Made by a program: the position numbers and the translations under genes. From Haematococcus lacustris (taxonomy: Eukaryota; Chlorophyta; Chlorophyceae; Chlamydomonadales; Haematococcaceae), in NCBI GenBank assembly GCA_030144725.1, contig JASKMD010000010.1:895958-959957 (forward strand): a DNA stretch of 64,000 nt, read 5' to 3'. This document shows, one piece after another, positions 56,401 through 64,000 of the stretch (the stretch's first letter is position 1; every line of letters starts with the position of its first letter). The notes under the pieces were generated by a model, which was not told where the DNA came from, made no database searches, and saw only the letters and a program-made list of their open reading frames with translations.

Positions 56401-56744
56401 GATGGTGGGGGACTTGACCAACACCACGCAGCCCTAGGAGCTGACGGTGCCGGGGATGTAAGACCACTGACCTAGCCGCGCAGGCTTGGCCTTCGAGAGG
56501 GCTTCGGCCCACTGCCGACACGTTTGGAGGAACATCACTTGCGCCGGGCTGTCAGCGGCTCAGTCTAGCAGGGCCTGCAGCTTGTGCGGCTGGGCTAGGC
56601 CCTGCACAATGAGGTTGACCGCCATGAACCTGGCGGCCACACCTGGGCGCTGCATGGCTAGTCCTGGCTCGCCCCCCCGCGGGCTACGCGTATGTAGAGG
56701 AGGGTGGGTGGGCTATCAAGGGAAGGCGGACCTGGCAAAGGGTG
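53417..56744 (-). pseudogene. LINE array unit 3 (complete unit with MITE-3)
   Basis: A full unit on the minus strand: ORF1 tail and ORF2 ATG (56655), endonuclease half (56521-56126), RT (56029-54888, split by MITE-3 at 55174-55508), C-terminal region (54790-53440). It has the same internal deletions as unit 2. It has lost about 112 bp at its 5' edge relative to the other units, and has many stops. Confidence 0.85.
55174..55508. mobile_element. MITE-3, CACTC-type element (335 bp)
   Basis: The ends are CACTCCTACAA and TTGTAGGAGTG, with a 2-bp duplication AA (55172-55173, 55509-55510). The empty site is seen in array unit 2 near 19976, which proves the boundaries. Confidence 0.95.
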
Positions 56745-57817
56745 GAGAGCACTGCGCCGCACAGGCCCACTCGGATGTCCCTCCCCACCCGATGCCCCTC
56801 CACGCCCTCTCCCCCGGCGCCGCCCCCGCCCCCGCCCCATTGCCCGCCCCCCTCCCCTGCCCACCCCCCTGGCCCCTCTCTGCTCCTGCCCTTGAGCCTG
56901 ACCCTGCGCCCCGTGACGCTGGGCGGGTAGAAGGCGGAGATGGGTGGCTCGCTCCTCCGGGGTCAGCCTGTAGCTGGGCTTGTTGAGCCGGGCCACCGCA
57001 GCTGGCTCCCAGGCCTCCCCTTACTCTGCCCGGAATACCACGTGGGGCCAATGCCCTGTGAGGTCTAGGGGGTAGAGGCTGCCGTTGGGTCCCGCCCAGT
57101 GGGAGGGCTGAAGCATGGGGTGCGCCGCATCACAAAACCCACCCCTGGCCCAACCCCTGGCCCAACCAGGTCAGCAGTCCAACGAGCCTCTCCCTCTAGT
57201 TGGGGGCGGTGAAGGGCCTCCCGCACGTGGCGGACGTTGGACCAGCCCTGCTCAGCTGCCGCCTCCCTTCCTGTCGTGTTCAAACGGACTTGCGCGTTGT
57301 ACCACAATGGCTTTGCCATCACCGCGAAGAAGGACTGGCTAGCGAAGGGCACCGCACGGAACAGCTTGAGTCGAGCCAAGGCTGCCACGTGAGCTTGCAG
57401 CCGCTGGCTGATGCCTCGTGAGGGGGGGGCGGTGGGGTCGGTGATGGCCCAAGTGCTGAGGCCGTGAGTGGGGTCTGCCAGCAGGATGTAGGTCAAAGGC
57501 TGCCAGGGAGGAACCCGGGGCGACTAGAGCTGGGCCAGCATCTTCGCCAGCATGGCTATGCTGGTGACCCCCAGGTCCGGCATCCCAACCCCTCCCTCCC
57601 CCCCGGGGCATCACGCGGATGGCCTTGCTTTGGTAGAGACGGCTGCTGTAGGGGCTGCGCTCCTGGGGCAGATCTGAGGCTGCCGCAAAGCGATGGACAG
57701 CCAGGCCATGGCCTGCGCCAAAGGAACGGAGGGTTGCACGAAGGCCAACTGGTGGTTGGACTTGGAGGCCAAACACTGCTGGGCCACCTGTGCCCGGCCC
57801 AGGAGGGCGTGGCCTTG
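56745..57817 (-). pseudogene. LINE array unit 4, C-terminal part of ORF2
   Basis: Minus-strand ORF2 C-terminal sequence (57776-56800) matching 53417-54530. It ends at the Copia insertion; the target duplication CCTTG is at 57813-57817. The unit continues at 63729. Confidence 0.85.
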
Positions 57818-58100
57818 TGTTGGAAGAGCACGGGCAGACGCGGACACCAGTTCAGGGTAGTTACATTGATCTGCCACAACTGCTAACGCGCAACCTTGCG
57901 TCAACCTTGCGCAACCTTGCGCCTACCTGTTGGAAGAGCACGGGCAGACGCGGACACCAGTTCAGGGTGCCTACGACTGCCGGGTGTCTGCCCTAAATAC
58001 GGCAGTCACACTCGCACTCATCGCGGCCGGGCCGCTGGCAGGCACACCCTACAATCCCGGTGCTTGATCTCAACTGCACCGGGAGGGTATGCAACTAACA
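57818..58100 (-). repeat. Copia 3' LTR
   Basis: On the minus strand it runs TGTTAGTT...CTTCCAACA. An internal duplication of about 41 bp (57818 and 57929) is shared by both LTRs. The purine-rich GAGTGGGAG just upstream (58101-58109) is a candidate polypurine tract. Confidence 0.95.
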
Positions 58101-58375
58101 CTCCCACTCAGAGGTCTGGCTAGGTGAGAGCAACAACTTTGCGCTTCCAACAACTGTTTAAGCAAACAACTGGCGGTTAGCAGGCATGCAAGCCTGAGCC
58201 AAGCAACAACTGCGGGCAACTTCTCAGTTCATGGCAAAAGCACACCATGCTGAGACTAACAGGCTGTTAACAGGCATGCAGGCCTGTGCCTAGAACCCTT
58301 CCATGCTCCAGTCCTGATTAACATTACAGGCTGGATACCATTGGCTGTTTCAGATCAGATAAGACCTGTGCCTGT
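58101..58375 (-). other. Copia 3' untranslated region
   Basis: Between the end of pol and the 3' LTR. Contains short direct repeats around AGGCATGCA; no gene is seen. Confidence 0.6.
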
Positions 58376-59830
58376 TCAGCTGAACACTCCACATCCTTGC
58401 TTGCCCATGTTAAACTGGACTGCTGCCAAGGGCTTGGTGAGGATATCTGCCAGCATGCTGGAGGTGTGGTAGTAGTGGAATGCTACCTCACCCCTGCTGA
58501 TGCGCTCTCTGACAAAGTGATGGTGTACGTCAATATGCTTTGCTCGTGAGGTGGCCATGGGGTTGTGCAAAAGCTGAATGGCTGCCTGATTGTCACAGCC
58601 CAGGTGCACACAGCTGGCATCCAGCTGCAGATCCCTCATGAGCTTGCGTAGCCACAGAGCCTCCTTGGCTGCGCTGGACGCTGCCATATACTCTGCTTCT
58701 GCTGTTGACTGCATCAGAGAATCCCTGCAGTCCTGACACACCACCAAACAGGAGTCCTTGATCTGCTGTGCCCTTCAAGTAACATAGCACACTGCAGGCG
58801 GCCGCCCAGTGCTGCTTGGTGGGAGCTGACATATGTCTGGCCAGGGCGCCCACAGCAAAAGCAATGTCTGGCCGTGTGCAGCAGGTCAGGTATAGCAGGC
58901 TGCCCACCAGGGCACTGTAATGATGCAGAGTCGTGTCCAAGGCATCCCCTTCCCTGACTAGCTTAACAGCAGGAGCCATGGGCAGAGGCTTGCTGTGAGC
59001 TGCTGACTTGCTGTTGGCTGTAACCAGCTCCTGGATGAATTTGTGCTGGTCAAGCTTGGTGGTGCCCTCAGCCCTGTCCCTGGTCAGCTGCATCCCTAGG
59101 AACCACCGTGCCTCACCCAAGTCCTTCAGTTTGAATGCTGAGGACAGCTGCTTCTTCACGTAGGCCAATCCTGTGGTGTCCCCCTGCTGGGTGCACAGAA
59201 GGCAATCGTCAACATACACTAGCAGGTAGACCATGCCGGTGCTCAGCTGCAGGGTGAACAGGGCAGGGTCTGCCTCAGAGGCCTTGAAGCCCATGCTCAG
59301 CAGCTCCTCACACAACCTGGCATGCCACGCCCTGGGAGCCTGCCTCAAACCATACAGGGCCTTCTGCAGACGGCACACAGTGTTAGTGCTGCCCTCCTCA
59401 AAGCCCTCTGGCTGCTGCACATAGATGACCTCCCCTGGCTCTAGCTTGCCGTTCAGGAAAGCTGTCTCAAAGTCTAACTGATGAATCTCCATGTCCTCAG
59501 CTGCTGCCTTGGCCAGGAGGGTGCGCAATGTGGTGTGCTTGCTGACAGGTGCATAGACATCTCCTACATCCACACCTGATTGTTGATAGAACCCCTTTGC
59601 CACTAGCCTGGCCTTTAGCTTCTCGATGTTCCCTGCAGCATCACGCTTCACTTTGAGTACCCACTTGGTAGGCAGCACACGTGCATTGGCAGGACGCTCT
59701 TCAAGGCACCATGTTTGGTTGGCATGCAGGGAGGCCAGCTCAGCATTCATTGCTTCAATCCACAAGTCTGCCATGGGACCAGCCAGGGCCTCTGCCACAG
59801 TGGGTGTGTCATTGATGGGAGAGTCATGGC
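58376..59830 (-). pseudogene. pol: Copia pol, second part: reverse transcriptase and truncated RNase H
   Basis: RT motifs in order are WIEAMNAEL, PTKWVLKVK, RLVAKGFYQ, DFETAFLNG, ALYGLRQAPRAWH and catalytic YVDDCLL (about 59210), then the LGMQL and TRPDIAFAVG segments. RNase H starts at LQGFSDA (about 58752) and then jumps, with a frame change, to STAEAEYMA (about 58710). The usual stretch with the second part of the fold (the tyrosine/glycine region and SW...K..Q) is missing, about 90 nt or more. The tail (DNQAAI, KHIDVHHHFVRE, DILTKPL) is present to the stop at 58376. The whole region is one frame off from the gag-integrase part. Confidence 0.85.
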
Positions 59831-62800
59831 ATTCAGCTCAGGCTGCCTAATCCTGAGTGGTGGGCGACGTTCCCTTGGTGGGTTGCGCCGTGGCTGGGGT
59901 GCACCAGGTGCCTCAGGCGAAGCAGGCCGTGAGACAGGTGCAGCAGGCATGGGTGCTGATGGGTGCATGGTTGGTGCTGCTGTTGGTGCTGCAGGTCTGG
60001 CTGCTGAAGGTGCTGCAACTGGTGCTGCTGGCCTTGCTGCTGCAGATGCTGCAACTGGTGCTGCTGGCCTTGCTGCTGCTGATGCTGCAGCTGGTGCTGC
60101 TGGCCTTGCTGCTGCTGATGCTGCAGCTGGTGCTGCTGACTTTGCTGCTGCTGATGCTGCAACTGGTGCTGCTGGCCTTGCTGCTGCTGATGCTGCAGGT
60201 CTTGCAGTTGCTGGTGCTGCTGATGCTGCAGCTGCTGGTGCTGCTGATGCTGCGGCTGGTGCTGCTGGCCTTGCTGCTGCTGGTGCTGCTGATGCTGCAG
60301 CTGCTGGTGCTGGTGGTCTTGCTCCCACTGTCTCCCTGGCTAGAGGCATAGAGCGAAGGCTGAATCTGCCTATTCCTGGTCTGGGTAGCTTGCTGATGAG
60401 CTCCAGTTGCTGTTGGTGCCACATGTGGGAGCCTGGCTCATATCTGGCAGTGAGGCTGACTTGCTGACTGGGTTCCTGCTCACTGGGTGGAGAGTCTGAG
60501 CTGCTGCTGTCCTGATGTGCCCCTATGCCTTCCAGAGGTCTGGACTGTGGTCGCTGTGCGCTGCTGCCTGGCCTGCTGATGCTGCTGCTGCTCCCACTGT
60601 CCTCAGAGCTACTGCTGCTGGTCTGCTGCAGACTGTTGCCCCCCTCAGCAGGAGCTGCTGGTGACAGTGGCTCAGAGGGGGTGTTGGGGCTGGGTGGGAG
60701 GGGTAAGAGAAACACAGGCTGGGCTGGCTGGTCCTGCTGGCGAGTAGGCTGCAGGACTGACAGCTCGTCAAACACTATGTCCTTGCTGCATGTCTCTCTA
60801 CCGTTGACCAGTACCCTGTAAGCCTTAGAGCCAGGCTCATAGCCTATGAACAGGCCCTCAACAGACTTGGCCTGCAGTTTGCTGCGCTGGTGATCAGGAA
60901 TGTGGAGCCAGACTCTGCAGCCAAACACTCTGAGACCTGACAGATCAGGTTTGACACCGTAGAAGGCCTCCCAAGGTGTGAGCGGCTGGCCTGACACAGG
61001 TAGCAGGCATCTGACATGATTGCTAAACTTGACAGCATGTGCCCAGAAGCTGAGTGAGATGTCGGCTGAGTGAATGATGCTGCGAGCTTTCTCAAAGATG
61101 GTTCTGTTCAGGCGTTCAGCTGCACCGTTCTGCTGGGGGCTGTAGGGGGCTGAGTGCTGGTGCACTATGCCCTTGCTGGCACAGTACTCTCTCATGCGGC
61201 TGTTGACGTATTCTGTGCCATTGTCTGTTCGGATGGCCTTGCAGCGGTAACCTGACTGGGTCTCAAGCTCTTCAATGACTGTCCTGACTGTGTCTGGCAC
61301 CTGAGCTTTGCTGCTGATGGGCACACACACAGACAGCTTTGTGTGTTCATCAAGGAAAGTAGCCACATACAGGCTGCCGTCTCTGGCTCTGGCATGCATG
61401 GGGCCACAGACATCCATGTGAATCAGCCCTAGGGGAGCTGTCACTGGTGCTGCATTGGGGGGTGGTCCTGCAAATGCGACATTCTTGTGCTGTTTGCCCT
61501 TGACACAGCCCACACACACAGCTGGATCTGAGGCAGCTGCTCGGAATTGTGCAGCTGTGACAGGTACCCCTGACACCATGCCTGCTGACTGCATGCGTGC
61601 TAGGGCATCATAGGAAGTATGACACAGGCGCTGGTGCCACACCTGAGGAGAGTTGGAGGTGGCGCTGTTGGCAGAGGGCGCAGCCACGTTGGTCAGGAGC
61701 TCCAGCTTTACCCTGGGGTCAGGCTGTAGAGCTGACTGCTGGATGCCATACAGCTGCTCCTGCTCTGAGTCTGTGTCAGGGCCATCTGGCATGGGAACAG
61801 CTGCCAGGATGTAAGAGTTTCTGACTTTGTGCGCGTTGACCCTGAGCATGCTGCCAAACTGATTGCAGCTGATCTGGCACACATCTCCACGGAATAGAAA
61901 GCTGCTGCCGTCGTCTGTTGCAGCTGTCACTGAGATGAAGTTCTGCTTGCTGTCAGGGACATACAAAGCATGGCTGAGGAACCAGGACCCACGCTTGGTG
62001 CTGAGGAACACACTGCCTGACCCAACTGCCCAGACCCTGTGGCCCTCAGCTGCCAGCCTTACAGGCTTGTGCTTGTCTGGCGCAAAAGGTGTGTAGTTGT
62101 AGAAGAACTGCAGGTCCTTCAGGATGTGCTGTGAGGCACCTGAGTCAATGCAGAAGGGGCTGTACAGGTCGCTGTTGAAGTTCAGTCTGGGCTGCACCAT
62201 CTGCATGAGAACATCATCAAGATCATCATCATCATCATCAGCAGCAGCAGCAGTGGAGCAGGTGAACAGGCTGGCTCCCCTGGATGGGCTCTGAGCTGCT
62301 GTTCTGCCAGGGGTCTGGGCCCTGCCTCTGCTGGGGCTGGATGTCCTGGCTGGGCTAGAGCTCCTGCCTGGACTGGGTCGCCTGCCTGGGCTGCTGGGTC
62401 TGGCAGGGTTGCTGAATAGGGTCCTCATGCGGTTGCGCTGATCCCTGTCAAAGGTGAAACATTCAGACATGATGTGGCCAGGCTTAGCACAGTAGTTGCA
62501 GGTCAGGTGAGCATGTGAGCTGACATCCCTGGTGGACCTGTCAGGTGACTGTGCTCTGGCCTGCTGCTGCTGTGCTGCTTGCTGCTCACGAGACTGCTGT
62601 GGTAGCCTGAACCTGCCCCTGCCCCCCTGTCCGCCTGAACTACCAGCCCCCCTGCTGTCAGAAGGGGAGGAGTAGGACCAGAGTGAGGATGAGGAGGTGC
62701 TGAGTTGCTGCTGCATCTGCTTGCTGAGTAGGTCAGCCTCCTTTGTCAGCAGCACACGCTTGATGCGCTCGACTTTTAGGTCGGCGCTGGTCTGATCATA

Positions 62801-63358
62801 GCGCAGCCTTTCGACTGTGCTTTCGTACTCAGGCGGTAGGGCTGCCAAAATGGCGAGTACCACTGTGGATTCAGAGGTCTCGCAGTTGCAAGCTTCCAGC
62901 TCTGTCAGCAGCTGCTGCAAACGCGCATAGAAGCGCGCTACTGACTCGCCGGGTTCCATGCGCAGGAGACTGAGTTGCTGCTGAAGCTGCGACTGTCGCG
63001 CGACTGACGATTCGGTGAACTGAGATTCGAGGGTTTCCCAGGCGTCTTGCGCTGAGTCTGCAGACTTGACAGTGAAGATGTGGAGGTTGGAAACGTGCCG
63101 CTGGATAAAGGCTTTGGCTTTGCGGTCCAGCGCGCTGTCCGCGCGAGATCTGGCTAGCTCAGCAGCATACGCAGTCTGCTCTTGCTGAGTGGCGTTAGCT
63201 GCTGGCGCGGTGGGTAAGGGGGTGACGCCGTCAGCGACGACGGACCAGAGGCCTGCTTCGATTAGCAGGCCTTCGGTGCGGATGCTCCAAATTGGCCAGT
63301 TGTCGTCATCGAGAATGGTGGCCTGATTGCCAGAGGCTGAAGCAGGAGAAGTTGCCAT
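59747..63358 (-). CDS. gag-pol: Copia gag, protease and integrase (single frame)
   Basis: The ATG at 63358 starts 1,203 open codons. A gag domain with NWPIWSIRTEG near the N-terminus is followed by the CCHC knuckle CNYCAKPGHIMSEC (about 62500), protease CIDSGASQHI (about 62145), and integrase with its zinc domain (WHQRLCHTSYDAL ... CVGCVKGKQHK) and D-D-E core (IHMDVCGP about 61415, RTDNGTEY about 61230, SPQQNGAAERLNR about 61130). A linker of Ala/Pro/Ser repeats encoded by GCTGCT-rich DNA (60340-59950) precedes RT. Translation leaves the pol frame near 59830, where a one-base shift would be needed to enter the RT frame (reading DSPINDTPTVAEAL). This is a mutation, an assembly error or, less likely, a programmed shift. 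Confidence 0.9.
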   Translation of the reverse strand: MATSPASASGNQATILDDDNWPIWSIRTEGLLIEAGLWSVVADGVTPLPTAPAANATQQEQTAYAAELARSRADSALDRKAKAFIQRHVSNLHIFTVKSADSAQDAWETLESQFTESSVARQSQLQQQLSLLRMEPGESVARFYARLQQLLTELEACNCETSESTVVLAILAALPPEYESTVERLRYDQTSADLKVERIKRVLLTKEADLLSKQMQQQLSTSSSSLWSYSSPSDSRGAGSSGGQGGRGRFRLPQQSREQQAAQQQQARAQSPDRSTRDVSSHAHLTCNYCAKPGHIMSECFTFDRDQRNRMRTLFSNPARPSSPGRRPSPGRSSSPARTSSPSRGRAQTPGRTAAQSPSRGASLFTCSTAAAADDDDDDLDDVLMQMVQPRLNFNSDLYSPFCIDSGASQHILKDLQFFYNYTPFAPDKHKPVRLAAEGHRVWAVGSGSVFLSTKRGSWFLSHALYVPDSKQNFISVTAATDDGSSFLFRGDVCQISCNQFGSMLRVNAHKVRNSYILAAVPMPDGPDTDSEQEQLYGIQQSALQPDPRVKLELLTNVAAPSANSATSNSPQVWHQRLCHTSYDALARMQSAGMVSGVPVTAAQFRAAASDPAVCVGCVKGKQHKNVAFAGPPPNAAPVTAPLGLIHMDVCGPMHARARDGSLYVATFLDEHTKLSVCVPISSKAQVPDTVRTVIEELETQSGYRCKAIRTDNGTEYVNSRMREYCASKGIVHQHSAPYSPQQNGAAERLNRTIFEKARSIIHSADISLSFWAHAVKFSNHVRCLLPVSGQPLTPWEAFYGVKPDLSGLRVFGCRVWLHIPDHQRSKLQAKSVEGLFIGYEPGSKAYRVLVNGRETCSKDIVFDELSVLQPTRQQDQPAQPVFLLPLPPSPNTPSEPLSPAAPAEGGNSLQQTSSSSSEDSGSSSSISRPGSSAQRPQSRPLEGIGAHQDSSSSDSPPSEQEPSQQVSLTARYEPGSHMWHQQQLELISKLPRPGIGRFSLRSMPLARETVGARPPAPAAAASAAPAAARPAAPAAASAAPAAAASAAPATARPAASAAARPAAPVAASAAAKSAAPAAASAAARPAAPAAASAAARPAAPVAASAAARPAAPVAAPSAARPAAPTAAPTMHPSAPMPAAPVSRPASPEAPGAPQPRRNPPRERRPPLRIRQPELNAMTLPSMTHPLWQRPWLVPWQTCGLKQ

Positions 63359-63430
63359 CGCTGATCGACTGGGCTGTCAACCACACGAACCCTAGCCAGC
63401 AACTTACTGGAGTCCTATCGCGCGTCAGCG

Positions 63431-63445
63431 CGTGGGCCCATAACC
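63431..63445 (-). other. Copia primer-binding site, initiator tRNA-Met half-molecule type
   Basis: Next to the 5' LTR the plus strand reads GTGGGCCCATAACC, identical to the anticodon stem-loop region of plant-type initiator tRNA-Met (CAU anticodon). The minus-sense RNA is therefore complementary to the tRNA's internal region, as known for Drosophila copia and Volvox Osser. Confidence 0.75.
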
Positions 63446-63728
63446 TGTTGGAAGAGCACGGGCAGACGCGGACACCAGTTCAGGGTAGTTACATTGATCT
63501 GCCACAACTGCTAACGCGCAACCTTGCGTCAACCTTGCGCAACCTTGCGCCTACCTGTTGGAAGAGCACGGGCAGACGCGGACACCAGTTCAGGGTGCCT
63601 ACGACTGCCGGGTGTCTGCCCTAAATACGGCAGTCACACTCGCACTCATCGCGGCCGGGCCGCTGGCAGGCACACCCTACAATCCCGGTGCTTGATCTCA
63701 ACTGCACCGGGAGGGTATGCAACTAACA
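63446..63728 (-). repeat. Copia 5' LTR
   Basis: Identical by eye to 57818-58100. Confidence 0.95.
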
Positions 63729-64000
63729 CCTTGGGGCCGCCAAGGGATGGAGGCTGCCATCATGGCCGCGATCGCCCCCCCGTAGGCGGCCTCGTTGGTG
63801 GCAGCGTAGGAGGCCGTCCCAAGGAGGACCCCCAGGTGGCGCACTAGCACCCCGGCTCGGACAGCTGGGATAACCACATCGGGATCCTGCTCCCCACCCT
63901 GCTGCTGCTCGCCCCCCTGCTCCCGCACGCCCCACGGGGCCCGAGGCCCCCTGGTTACCCAGCCCGGGCTCTGGATGGGCGCACGGCATGTCTGAGCTCT
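63729..64000 (-). pseudogene. LINE array unit 4, continuation
   Basis: ORF2 C-terminal region on the minus strand (VVIPAVRAG ... VRHLGVLLG), directly continuing 57817 across the Copia insertion. It is the counterpart of 19308-19580 and 54512-54777, and runs out of the window. Confidence 0.85.

Larger units (their letters stand above)
57818..63728 (-). mobile_element. Copia-type LTR retrotransposon
   Basis: The element is 5,911 bp on the minus strand. The 283-bp LTRs (57818-58100, 63446-63728) are identical by eye; the target duplication CCTTG lies at 57813-57817 and 63729-63733, and the empty site is seen at about 19313. The domain order gag, protease, integrase, RT, RNase H is that of Ty1/Copia. 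The primer-binding site matches the anticodon region of initiator tRNA-Met. It is a recent insertion, but its pol has a frameshift and an RNase H deletion. Confidence 0.97.

Noticed and set aside
59857..60422. Plus-strand Leu-rich and minus-strand Ser-rich frames in the Copia element
   Set aside because: They are alternative frames of the GCTGCT-rich linker that codes Ala/Pro/Ser in the gag-pol frame.

Overview
The window looks like nuclear DNA of a chlorophycean green alga (Chlamydomonadales-like; the species cannot be fixed from sequence alone). The signs are high GC, spliceosomal introns, long GCTG/CAG tracts and low-complexity Ala/Pro/Gln proteins, a TGTAA polyadenylation signal just before a LINE poly(A) tail, and a Copia element that appears to use the initiator-tRNA-Met half-molecule as primer, as reported for Volvox Osser. 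I find no ordinary single-copy host gene. Essentially all of the 64 kb is transposable elements nested in one another, and most of their boundaries can be placed to the base.

Layout. (1) 1-16374: two head-to-head copies of an L1-like LINE separated by a 500-base assembly gap. The left copy (minus) is cut by the window edge. The right copy (plus, LINE-A) runs to its poly(A) tail, with a giant ORF1 and an endonuclease/RT ORF2. (2) 16375-20777, 52895-57817 and 63729-64000: one continuous minus-strand tandem array of a decayed relative of that LINE, with a nearly constant period of 3,076 bp, into which everything else has inserted. (3) 20778-52894: Gypsy-A, a chromovirus-type LTR element (193-bp LTRs, TSD AGGGA), swollen from about 6.5 kb to 32 kb by nested insertions. 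Inside it are two small CACTC-type MITEs (22824-23172 and 51406-51751), Gypsy-B (25988-31631, identical 226-bp LTRs, TSD GAGAC) and a giant CACTA-like DNA transposon (31797-51109, TSD TA). (4) 55174-55508: a third MITE of the same family in the LINE array. (5) 57818-63728: a Copia element (identical 283-bp LTRs, TSD CCTTG), also in the array.

The most interesting object is the 19.3-kb CACTA-like element. It has long terminal inverted repeats, inverted subterminal arrays of a 21-bp repeat, and four spliced or intronless genes whose frames are all open. They are a candidate TNP2-like transposase (10 exons, 967 aa), a highly charged unknown protein (about 570 aa), an F-box-like protein (about 374 aa), and a roughly 1,550-aa protein with two consecutive Ulp1/C48 cysteine-protease domains. 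The genes form two divergent pairs with short shared upstream regions. An F-box protein and SUMO/ubiquitin-like proteases in one mobile element suggest that it acts on host protein-modification pathways; that part is inference.

Relative ages follow from the nesting and from LTR divergence. The LINE array is oldest, then Gypsy-A (4 differences between its 193-bp LTRs, several disabling mutations), then Gypsy-B and Copia (identical LTRs by eye) and the intact giant CACTA element.
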